A stretch of 64,000 nucleotides of DNA, taken from positions 9,300,001-9,364,000 of the forward strand of contig NC_052122.1 in assembly GCF_012273895.1 (NCBI RefSeq). Direction: 5' to 3'. The position numbers and the translations under genes were made by a program. Within the stretch, counting starts at the first letter, position 1. Every line of letters starts with the position of its first letter. This DNA is from Zerene cesonia. Lineage: Eukaryota > Arthropoda > Insecta > Lepidoptera > Pieridae. The notes below the pieces were generated by a model that saw nothing but the letters and a program-made list of their open reading frames with translations, ran no database searches and had not been told where the DNA came from. Of this stretch, positions 35,419 through 45,925 are shown piece after piece.

Positions 35419-37766
35419 AGTATATCACATTATATCACATACTAACGAAGCAATGTAATAAAATATAGCTAAGATTACCAGCTCTTGAGCAGTGAAATAT
35501 TCTTTTCATCTTTTACTTTTTAGTATAAGAACTTGTAGAGCTTTAATTTCAAATAAGTATTAACCAGAAGAAAATAAAAGGCAAAGGGAAATAATTATTT
35601 ACGAAAATGTTTAATTAAAAAAAATACCTTCTTCTATTCAGAATCGTGTACTTTTCGACCCACAGCACATTTTTGTCTTCATGGCTTAACTTTTTATTTT
35701 ACAAAATCTCTATTAAGTGACTTTGTAAATCAAATTACATGTGTTATGCTAAAGGGTTATTTATTAGTTCTAAATAAAGTTGCTCAACCAAGCGGTATTA
35801 ATGTGATATTTCCTAAATATTTCAAGATTATCTCATAGATTTGTCAAGTAAAATGTAGACTGACATAGACTACTTTATATACGAAAGCCGTCAAACCATT
35901 TCCTTGGAAATCTTCAAACGAAAATTACTTTTGTCACTTGAGATAAATCAAGCACTGTTTTTAAAGATAATGTAGTAGCAGAGGCACTTGTATGTTTTAT
36001 TTGTTTTTAGTGAGGTCATTTCTAGTAGAGCCGAGTGAAGGCTGAACGGTTTGTTGTTTAAAAGACTCGGTTCCTAAGGATTTTACTTCCCCGATCGCAT
36101 GTTATAGATTGTACCGTAATGCGTCAAGCAGTTATTTATGATCTGATATATTTGGCAGCCGCTAGCAAAGGCGTGATAATCCTAGCGGGATACTAGTATG
36201 GGTTTCTGCACATGCGAAACGAATTACATATTTTATTAAGTACAGTGTATACTACTGCTATAGATATATAAATACTGTGCATTCGACTCGCAAACCTAGA
36301 GAATGACTGCAACAATTTCGAATTTTCTATCGAAAGTTTGTGGTATTTAAGTGAAATTACAAGAAACATAAATAATAAATAACGTAAAATATTTTTCACA
36401 GATATGATATTATTATATATTCATCCGCGGCGGGTCCCTCGTAGGGAAAGAAAATTGCCATCCAGTGCATTAGAATTGTTATACTTCTAATATGTCGTAA
36501 TAGCCTTCAAAATCCAAACACATAAAATTACTTCGTTGTGACGTGAAGGACAGAAACACTGACAAACAAACAAACCCACACGTAGATGAAAGTTACACAA
36601 ACCTCATCGGGTCTACTATGATATTATACAGAAGACTAATAGACTCGGTTGTTTAATACAAGTAGGACAGTTGAACTCAATAATTTAAAGACAGACTAAC
36701 TTTTCTGTAACAAGAAAGTGTTATCCTTAATGAGTAATGTACGTAGACTAAACTATGCGTCCTGCATTTAACAGACATTGTTAACATTCGTACACACCAT
36801 AATCAATAATAATAATTATTATTTCCTTTTGCCATTTATTTTCTTCAGATCAGCAATAAATATTAACAATCATATTTTTTCATCACAAGTAGGTTCGTAT
36901 ACATATTATGGTCAAATCTATTGCTTAGAACCAACACAATAAATAGTACATCATTTATTTTACAATTTACTTCAACCACATTCTTAATACGCCACAATAA
37001 TCTGCACTCAGAAGTTTTAGTCTAGGCAAGCTAAGCTCTATTTCCAAGTGAACGGAGAAAGGAAAAATCTCAGTAACACCATTTAACCCCAATCCTGTGT
37101 GTCATTCACTCAGCCTTGCAATTAAATAATACAGCACAATCGACTTACGCTAACTGCTTAAACATATAGGAATTCTAATAAAGAATAGTTTCATCGGGTG
37201 GTTAGGTTTTTCTAAACAAAGTAATTGATGTATAGTGGAATGTTGAAAAGCGAGATTCAAGAGAGGAAAGCGGACTATACAAAGTGTACATTTTGATATG
37301 CTCTGTGTTCACTGAAATCAAACTATTAAATATTCTCTTAGGTTATTTTGCTTTGTTAATAAATACCAAGTGTTTATTAATTACAATTCGTGTTTTAGAA
37401 TATTTAATAATTTCGGAATGTGAACTATACAGCGATGTATTTAGTATTATTTGAAAATGTATCATTGACTCTGTAATAAGTATATTACATTAAATGATAA
37501 TTAGAATAACTTTAGTCCAAATATTTTGTATCACCTGCAATAGCCGCATAACGCGTGAACGTCATATAAATAAGAACAAACGCTAGCAACGCCAAGGCTT
37601 AATGAAATCATAAATTAGAAGCTGATACTATCAATACATATGTATCTAGATAACTGAATTGCTGTGAGAGAATGGACATTACGTTTCAGTTTATTGGCTA
37701 ATAGTAGCAGCCAGAAGATAGCCCAGGTGGTAAATTATACTATTCTGATATAAATAAGGGTATAAA
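35419..37766. other. AT-rich DNA, nothing recognised
   Basis: No coding frame, SINE or retroposon. An (AAT)n palindrome at about 36811-36830 is trivial. Confidence 0.5.
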
Positions 37767-38148
37767 TCTATAGCAATATCATAAAGCTAAAGAGTTTGTT
37801 TGTTTGTTTGAACGCAGTAATCTCAGGAACTACTGGTCCGATTTGAAAAATTCTTTCAGTGCTAAATAGGAGGCTGGAGGCCCATTTCCTTTTCCTCACC
37901 CGCCCCAGTCCATTCCTTCTTTCCAGTCGTTAATCCATTCCTTTTCCCTTACCCCAAAAAAGCGGGCAGCGCATTCGCAGAGGCCCTACCTTTGCGAATG
38001 TTCATGGGCGGTGGTGATCGCTTACCATCAGGCGAACCACAAGTTCAGTTGCCCGCTATGACATAAAAAAAAAAAAAAAATAGCCCATTTACTGAGGAAG
38101 GCTATTGGCCATATATGTACCACGGGGGAAGCCGGGCTGGACCGCTGG
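37767..38148 (+). mobile_element. Helitron-like element interrupted by a family A retroposon
   Basis: It starts TCTATAGCAATATCATAAAG, matches the 28095-28258 copy until 37869, is broken by the insert at 37870-38077, resumes TAGCCCATTTACTGAGGAAG and ends GGACCGCTGG (a CTRR-type end) before T. Without the insert its length is close to that of the intact copy. Confidence 0.82.
37870..38077 (+). mobile_element. Retroposon family A, 5'-truncated copy nested in a Helitron-like element
   Basis: It begins inside the family (GGAGGCTGGAGGCCCATTTCC), runs through the C/T-rich middle and AGGCGAACCACAAGTTCAG, and ends in a poly(A) tract. AAATAG stands at 37864-37869 and again at 38078-38083, a short target duplication. 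Removing the insert rejoins the Helitron interior, which then matches the copy at 28095-28258. Confidence 0.88.
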
Positions 38149-39300
38149 TGATTAAATATATTCAAATTTAGAACGTTTTTGTTCTCAGAGTAATATAATA
38201 CAGATTAGTTATTGATTAAGTATGCAATACAACATCTAGGTCTTTTATTCTAATTCAGGACTCCGATAAATTACTCCAAATAATATAGAGTTGGCTTTTG
38301 ATCACCTCATAATATTATTATTCATTGACATAGTTGTAAAAGCACTTTTTTCTTACATACTTTACTAACGTGAATGTATTTTTATTATTTAAAAAACAAA
38401 ATTCAAATTGTACAATTTTACAACGAGCAAGGGATATTCAATGTTATTCTTAACCTCTAATCTATATCCTCCGACCCTATTTATCTACAAAAAGACACAA
38501 ATCATTACGTATGTCATTGCTTGCTGTTAAACATACTACAACAATGAAATACCAACGATAATGAAGTGATGGTATAGTTAGTTTATTTAAAATTTTAACA
38601 AAAATTAATATCTAATAATTAAGCCCACTCTTGTATTTTTAAAAACGTTCACTGTGGGCTGAAAGCGGTAGACAAGATATCATTCAAGCCGACAGAGGCC
38701 ATCATTTGTGCATGTTCCATTTTATGTTGACGCATATTTTTTATTACCTATACCTTAAAATTGAGATTTCTATCTAGTTACATTTTAATATAAAACGTTT
38801 TATTTACTCAAAGTAAAAGCTTATAAATTGGCGTAGACTTCATTCTACGTCAAGTGCTACGGATTTTCGTAGCAAATGATATTTTGGTATACGTAAACTT
38901 CCTCGAATGATAATTAAATTAGTTTAAGTTTTGTTTTATAATTAAATAGTTTTTTTTCATATTATTTTTAAGTTTCATAGCATTATTGTATATAAATTTC
39001 CTGTTTCTTAGATGTTGCTGATATCTTCGATTACGGAAACCTTTTACTTGTCATTTTTCTATCGTGCCGTAACTTTTTCATATATCTCAATTTAATGTCC
39101 AGTTAATGGTAAATAAATAGAACAAGGAACTATAATTTACAATACATTATTAGCCCAAAAACTGTTATCAAACGGGTATTGATAAGTTCAAACGGGATTA
39201 AAAGGTAAAAAATGTCAAGACCTCTTTTACCATGTGAAAGAAGGCATAATTACTAATACCTAGTACATTATAACTTTCAGAATAAAATATGAACAAAACT
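38149..39300. other. AT-rich DNA upstream of the plus-strand promoter
   Basis: No repeat or exon was recognised. It could carry upstream regulatory elements of the gene starting near 39368. Confidence 0.4.
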
Positions 39301-39365
39301 GATAAGGGGACGTACGTTCAGCGGGGAGGCCGCGGGAGGGATGTAAGGCATAGATAGGGTACGAT

Positions 39366-39399
39366 GCAGTCGCCGGTCGACAACTCTCACAGTCAGACG
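39366..39399 (+). promoter_or_regulatory. Inr + DPE core-promoter pair for the plus-strand exon
   Basis: GCAGTC at 39366-39371 differs by one base from the arthropod initiator TCAGTY. If its A (39368) is +1, then AGACG falls exactly at +28 to +32 and fits the DPE consensus RGWYV. This TATA-less arrangement would give a 114-base 5' UTR before the ATG at 39482. A second initiator-like TCAGTC at 39434-39439 has no DPE at the right distance. The surrounding GC-rich block (39310-39465) supports a promoter. Confidence 0.4.
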
Positions 39400-39481
39400 T
39401 GTCTTACTCACAAAAAACTTTTAACCGTCGCGCTCAGTCGCGTGGATTGCGCGGCCGTGGAGTAATATGTTCGTATAAACA

Positions 39482-39587
39482 ATGATTAAATTAAAAATGA
39501 TGTTCAGAATCTTCAAACTTTTGTTTTACGTTTATATTCTCGTTTATTTTTACGTGAAGGGCCAAGTGAATTCAGAAAGGGCACTCG
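39482..39587 (+). CDS. First coding exon of a second secreted or membrane protein (signal peptide), partial gene
   Basis: The exon encodes 35 residues plus one base, beginning MIKLKMMFRIFKLLFYVYI and continuing to ...KGQVNSERAL, then a perfect GTAAGT donor at 39588-39593 (phase-1 intron). The start is lysine- and arginine-rich (K3, K5, R9, K12). A hydrophobic aromatic core spans about residues 13-25, and cleavage is plausible after V-K-G before Q28, which marks a signal peptide. The initiator ATG has A at -3 (AAACAATGA). A GC-rich leader with an Inr/DPE pair lies upstream. The architecture closely parallels the minus-strand exon at 6919-7015: similar length, a Gly-Gln cleavage neighbourhood and the same intron phase. 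The mature protein lies in downstream exons, mostly outside the window. The gene cannot be named. An internal Met (M6 or M7) could also serve as the start. Confidence 0.65.
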
Positions 39588-41057
39588 GTAAGTCTTAATT
39601 ATTATATTAAAACATAATAAATTTCATACATCGTGCTTAATTTTTACGTTTCTATGCTTATTTAAATAAATTTGAAATTATTTTTAAATATTCGAAGGAT
39701 TAAATGAATTCACATTTAAATTAATTAACTAACAGAATGACATGCTTTTTATTTGAGTTTTCGGAGTTTATGAAGCGGTTATGCAGGAATGGCATTAAGC
39801 TATAAAATAAAATGAGATCCGGTAATTTCAACTATGTTTTTCAACTATGTCATTGGGACGGATTGATAACTCAAAACAAATTACTCAGTTTCTTGAAATT
39901 AACTTGGTTTGCAAATGTGGGAATTTTAAAATATTTAAAAGAATTAAGTAAGGAAAGTGTTCATAATTTTTATTTGGTCTTAAATGTTCGATTTTTTATA
40001 CTCTTATGTATCCTTTCAGTTATTGACAGATTTTTTTATAATGGAAAGACAAATATTGGAAATAACTACATCAATAACAACAAAAACTGTGAAAATTTAA
40101 TTAAAGATATAATTTAAAATAATAATCAGGAGAATATTAAAACTCTTTCGTCTTATGCGTTTGTATCTCTCTAGATACAAAGGCATTTCATGAACCCATC
40201 GCTCCTTTATGAGGAAAAATAAATTTCAACTTTAAATAATTTGCTTATAGATTTTTTTATTTAAACCTCTTTGATGCATTTTGCTGTATTGTTTGGATAA
40301 AGAATATATAAATCAATTTCTTAGCTAGAGAGGAGTATTCTCAGAATACAAATATTATAGTCTCGTACATTATAACGGTAACGTAGACAATAACTATTGT
40401 ATGAGATATTTCAAGGACGCTTGCAGAATTAAATAAAAGATTGAAAATCATATAAAAGCTACTGATAGAATGTAATATTGAATGATTTCGAACAAACAAA
40501 TAATTCTTTTCTATAAGAAAAGGTCACCGAAGTCCCTGGAGAGAAAGATACCGCTCCGGTTTCTAAAATGGGACAATATAACAAGAATTTTCCTATACAA
40601 CATAGAAATAATTACGTCCATCGATTGAAAACCCATGGAGTTATCGAATAACAAAACCAAAAACTGAAACATAATTGAATTAAGAACCTCCTTGTTTTTG
40701 GGAATGTCACTTAATAACAATTTTTTATACCTTATCCTAGTGATTCTTAATCGCTAATAGTCTTGACTTCAGAGTAGTGCTTTCCAAGAGATATGAATAC
40801 ATACTTATAAAATATGTACAAGTATTTTCTTATGTTTGATTTTATGTGAGTTTTATACATTTAGAAACTAAACCACTTTATATACTAACTTTATATTACG
40901 ACAAGCACACACAATGTTGTCATATAAATTCTTTCATTTACTTTGATGGTTGATCAAAAAACGGTATTTGAACAGAAATAACCTACAATCAATTGTAATT
41001 ACTTATATTTTAATAAATTCTTGAAAGGGAACTTACCTCATCATCTTGATATCATTA
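39588..41057 (+). other. Start of intron 1 of the plus-strand signal-peptide gene
   Basis: It begins with the GTAAGT donor. A 101-codon frame at 39812-40117 is low-complexity (K, N, F, L rich) and reads as compositional. No exon was recognised. Confidence 0.45.
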
Positions 41058-41262
41058 TTTTATGTTAGAGCGGACAACTGAGCTGTTGCGGTAGTTCACG
41101 TGATGGTAACTGATCACCATCGCCCATGAACATTTGGAGTGGTGAGGCCCCTACAAATGCGCTACCCACTTTAAAGGGAGAAAAGGATCAGGAATTGACG
41201 ACGGGGAAAAAATAATGGACTGGGAAGTGTAAATGAAAGGAAATGGTCTCCGTCCCTGCAAT
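41058..41262 (-). repeat. Retroposon family A, 3' half, diverged
   Basis: The plus strand shows CATCGCCCATGAACATTTGG, GGCCCCTACAAATGCGCT and ATAATGGACTGGGAAG, in family order and antisense. The head is missing. Confidence 0.75.
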
Positions 41263-41451
41263 AGGCATATAGAGGTTTTATATAGTTCTAATTTGTTTTT
41301 ATTTTATCGAGATCTTTTCATAATTTCTCAATTTTTATTGATTAATTTCATTAGAGGTCTTAATCAACGACAGTGTTAATAAGTAACGAATGCATGTCTA
41401 TAATTATTTAATATGCCAGATGCTACAGTAGTTATAACGTGATTAATGGAC

Positions 41452-41496
41452 AGACATCCAAACAAACAAACTTTCACATTTATAATATTAGTATGA
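41452..41496 (-). repeat. Helitron-like 5'-end fragment
   Basis: The minus strand from 41496 reads TCATACTAATATTATAAATG and then GAAAGTTTGTTTGTTTGG, the family start. The remainder to the left is not recognisable. Confidence 0.5.
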
Positions 41497-41499
41497 TAC

Positions 41500-44107
41500 T
41501 GTGTATAAACTTAGGTGTCACACTCTTTGGACAAGTTTTGACTAAATTTTAATATTGTTTGTATCTCTGATAGATCTGAGAAAAGGTTGTATACTACTCT
41601 TTTTATATATCTATGCATAAAATAAACTTTAAGTATATCGTTATTAGTACCAGGATCTCCCGCTGTCTAGAAAAATCCTAGTTATTGCATTTATTGAAAA
41701 AATGAGTTCTTAGCAGAACTAGTCAAAGCAATTGCAATAAAAGTTTTCCTTAATATTTTCCCGTTCTAGAAACGTAATTATTCTTTACAAGGAGTTTTTA
41801 TTTACGGCAACCTTTGAACTTAAAATAGGAATGTTACATGTTTGTGGGATTAGCATGTTTTGGTATTATGAAACAAATCTAATTCAAATAGCAAACTATT
41901 AAATACTAGTAATTTTTTTTATATCCAGTATCGAACATTTGTAATTCGTGTGTGCTGATTTTGAAAACTATTTTTGTATTATTTATATTGCATGTTGTAC
42001 TTTTAAAAATACGTAGAATATGCAGTTTTAATTAAGTTACGTTAGCGTTACTTATTTTTATATTTGAAAATATGAGAACGTCAGCTTGACCTACCATATT
42101 ATGATGAAAAATATTCCAATATTTAAAAAATCTAATCTTTATAAAATTTCTCAAATGGCATTTTCCAAAAAGTTTATGATTATAGGTATATTTTATACGT
42201 ATTCTCATAATATTTCTCCCTCTCGCGGGAAATTGAGGGCGTGATAAAACCTAGAGTAAGTTTTGATGAAAAAATCCCAGATTAGATAACTTTTTGACAA
42301 CAGGTTGAATGTCGAAGATAAGTGTCACTTCAATTTGACATTGGATGAAAATCGAAACAATACAATGCGAATTGTTTTTAGCTATTTTGGTGAACTTTTG
42401 AAATGGTTTTTCGTAACAATTGTAGGATGTACTGGAATATGAGAGGTTTTATATGATACAATCCGTAATCAGTATTTTTTGGTAGCATTAAAAAAGATTC
42501 ACAATAGTCCTAATTTTCGGTGGAACTGAATGCTGTTTTCATATGCTTCGTCTTATTTCATGTTACCGTTAGTTAGTCTTAGTTATATAAGAGTACTAGA
42601 TAATAAAATAAAAGCAGTAAACAGTATTCGCAGGATGTAATAGCGAAGCTGCTCAACAAAGCATTATCAAAACCTAACCTAATACTTGCAATTTTTACCT
42701 CATCACAGAACACTTGTTAGTGCAATTGCAACGAAACCCTCCAAAAGGAACTCATTACGTTAATATTGTCCTAAGATTCCCGTCAAATGACACGCGGATA
42801 AATGAATAGTGTGATAAATTAAGCGGAAAACCTTCTCGAGACCCGGCTCTTTCGTAAACCTAGTTGTTTTGTGTACAATGTAATTCGACTTGACTTTTAC
42901 CCGCAAATGCTGCCATTATCGTAAATATCTTTGTTCGAATGCTTTTTGCTTGAGCACTAAGCCAATTTGGGAGAGAATTTTCTAATTGGCTGGTGAAGCA
43001 AGGGATGCGATCATCTTTTATTTCATTTGACGGACCGAAATTCAATTAAGATCCAACTAAAGACTGTCTAGGTACATGCTATCTCAATGTATAATCGTAA
43101 GGGTACAGAACATGCCATAACTTGGCTCTCCAATGGATATAAATTGGATATATGGCGGAGAACTGGTCTAGGGACGACGGATCTTCTAGAAAACTTAATT
43201 TATCTATGATTAATCTTTATATACCCAAGAAAATATAAAAAATGTGAAACTTGTTTTAAGATGGCTGGAACTACATAAGTATGAATAAGCATTTCAAACA
43301 CTAGTTATAATGAATGATAAGAGATTCCTATTGGAATGAAAGTTAATGTTATATCCCGGTAGAAGCAAGACAGCCTATATTACTTTCTAACCTCCTAATC
43401 TAACCTCTAAATTTCCAGACATAAATCACACTACAAAGAGCTCCGATGCGGCTTGAAACCCAAACAAATAATCAATTTTGCATTTATAATATAAGTAAAT
43501 TTACTAAGAATTGTTACCTAGGTATGTATATTATTTAGTAAAATTAAATCTAATTCAAAGCACGTATTGATAAAAATAACCTAAAATATTTCTGATTCGA
43601 TCAGAGCTGAATAAAATAATAAGTATAAAAACCATACCAACCAAATTGATACAATCAAAAATATGTTTACCATAAAGCGTGTTTCGTAAACAATTAATAA
43701 TAATGTAATGTAAATGGGAAATTCTATCCATAAAACAAAAGTGCCGCATCGGAAAACCCATCGAAATAATTTTCACCACTCTCGTACATTTATCCATGTC
43801 ATAAAATTTCATTCGATTTCGATATGAGATATGTCAGTGAGGCGTGACCTTTACCTATATATAAATCAGGATCAAAGCTACAAGAGAAGAATATAAATCC
43901 GTTGCAATATCATGAGTATTTGTTACTATTTTTTTATAATATGCATTAAATAAGTAATACATAAATACATTTTTTACATATCATGTAGCATTCCAGACAT
44001 ATACACATCTGTTACAAATAAATCATTTGAGATAATACATCTCATTTTTTGTGTATTTCGTATATTGTCTACCCGAAATATTTGCTAACTTTTAAGGGGT
44101 ATTAAGA
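41500..44107. other. AT-rich intronic or intergenic DNA
   Basis: Nothing recognised. The frames at 42860-43045 and 43555-43812 on the minus strand show no domain. Confidence 0.45.
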
Positions 44108-44263
44108 TTTGAATCAGTAAGGGTGAGGAAAAGGAGGTCTACAGCTCTACGTCTACGTCTACGGCTACCACTAGCATGCTAGCATCTCACGTCGATTCTC
44201 TGTGGGGATTCCTTCCCCGCCTCGATCAGGCCCAATGAGTGCCGAAGCGTACTCGAATCCATG
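44108..44263 (-). repeat. Retroposon family A, 5' half, diverged, with an internal 6-bp tandem
   Basis: The head is recognisable antisense (TGAGTGCCGAAGCGTACTCG at about 44236-44255), with TTCTCTGTGGGGATTCCTTC upstream on the plus strand. The middle contains a CTACGT tandem at about 44143-44165 that other copies lack. Confidence 0.65.
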
Positions 44264-44642
44264 ATATCAATCAATAAATAAAAATGCGGACAATAAATAA
44301 AAATATTTTCCTATCACATACATATTTAATAAAGAAATAAGGAGCGGCCATACCCACATAATGTAAGTGCTATATGCCTAGCATTCGGATCAATATACTT
44401 TAACCACAAATCTTACGTTAGGTATTTAGGTACCTGCTTGGTGTCCTGGCTATGAAATTATAAAGAACAAGTATGGTTTAGTAATGGATCTTCCAAACTG
44501 GTGGTGAATAATTAATTTAAATGTAATTCAAAGCAATTATGTAAGAAGTAAGTAAATAGTGAATGTATTTTCAACCAACGTCCCGAAAACGAAGGAGCTT
44601 CTGGAATTCACATTTCTTTTGTTTTGGCTGCTCCGATAGCTT

Positions 44643-44849
44643 GACCGCCTCCTTGGTACAGTGATTAACGCGTGACCGTAGAACCGAGGGGTCCTGGATT
44701 CGATTCCTGGTGGGGACGCACAAAAAATGTGTCGGTCTGGCAGGACACAGAAGGTTGATTACCTACTCGTCCATAAAGAAAATCGATCAGTGAAACAGAC
44801 GTGTCTCATCTGCCCCATATCCCAGTATCCCACACGGGACTTCACTATA
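44643..44849 (+). mobile_element. tRNA-derived SINE, second family, near-complete copy
   Basis: The head carries an A box (TTGGTACAGTGA, 44653-44664) and a B box (GATTCGATTCC, 44697-44707) in tRNA spacing. A conserved body follows with GTCTGGCAGGACACAGAAG near 44735. CTCCGATAGCTT (44631-44642) and CTCCGATAACTT (44850-44861) flank it and differ at one of 12 bases, a target-site duplication with slight decay. A second copy on the other strand at 59010-59208 confirms the family and its length of about 200 bases. Confidence 0.88.
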
Positions 44850-45799
44850 CTCCGATAACTTCCAGTTTTCCACTGATCAACGTTATTTTTTTATGTTTTA
44901 CAGAAAAATTTAGTTCAATTTTAGAATTTAATGTAGTACCTTCCCTCCAAGAACGCCATCAACCTTTTTTTTGTATTAAAGTATTATTGATTATTATTAT
45001 TTATTATAGCTATTACACAAAATACAAGAGTCTTTTCAAAACTTGAATAAAGAAAAAGAACGCTAGTTTGTTACACAAAGAGTAATTAGCTCATATAGTC
45101 GATCATGATGTGTCTATCAAACGAATTACATAATAGAAATGCTTTTAGCCAGACACGAGTTAAATCTATTGTGATATCTTGTTTACCGCCCAGCAAGACT
45201 AAAAGTGAAAGGTATAAGTGTAAACGAGTTATCCAGATTGACGCGTCGTTAAGCAATAATGGCAGCAGGATGTGCACAATAAAATTCAATTTGATGAGAA
45301 TGAAATCTGTGTTGAGTTAGGACGTGAGACTGAAGTGCTTATATGGTGTGACTAAAGGTAATTGATCTTTGTTTGCAAGTTGTTAACTGCGACCACTTTG
45401 TTGGTTCAAAATCTTTAATTTTTTGTGCGCGTTTATCGTTCTTTTTTCCAAGTTTTCTTTCTAAAATACAACTTCTTTTAATGTTTTTTTATATGTATCT
45501 TTACTACGATATATGTCATAAGAACACGCTAACTTATCCAAATGCCGTGATGATATTAATTTGTATAACAGATAATTTATAATTTATGACGTCACCAAAA
45601 CGTTTTAACCATTGCAAATAGGTTATTAGCTCAGAAGCGGGCGAAATGTTATTTATTCATTTAGACGCTAATAGTAACATGGCAAACAAAGGGTTTATTT
45701 AGCAAGAATCATTCTAGTAATACGACATAAGGCAATTGTATCAACTTATTACATTCAGACAACCTATCGCGTGTAACAAATGTCTGTGGATATGGATAT

Positions 45800-45925
45800 C
45801 TAGCTGTGCTCCGTGGTTTTACCTGCGTAGTACTTGATTTTATATAGCCTAAAGGCTTCCTCAATAAATTGGATATCTAACACTGAAATAAATTTTGTCT
45901 TTACTCAAAACACACTATAATATGA
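45800..45925 (-). repeat. Helitron-like relic
   Basis: Minus-strand TTCAGTGTTAGATATCCAAT and TTTATTGAGGAAGCC match the interior of the 28095 family. The right-hand part, ACCACGGAGCACAGCTAG, ends with CTAG at 45800. Confidence 0.55.

Noticed and set aside
39812..40117. A 101-codon open frame just after the plus-strand signal-peptide exon.
   Set aside because: Dominated by K, N, F, I and L as expected from AT-rich DNA; no domain, and it lies right behind a strong donor.
43151..43175. GGCGGAGAACTGGTCTAGGG resembles miR-184.
   Set aside because: Several mismatches, including in the seed region, and no hairpin.
45790..45812. ATATCTAGCTGTGC resembles part of miR-9.
   Set aside because: Only about ten bases match, and the site is the CTAG end of a Helitron-like relic.
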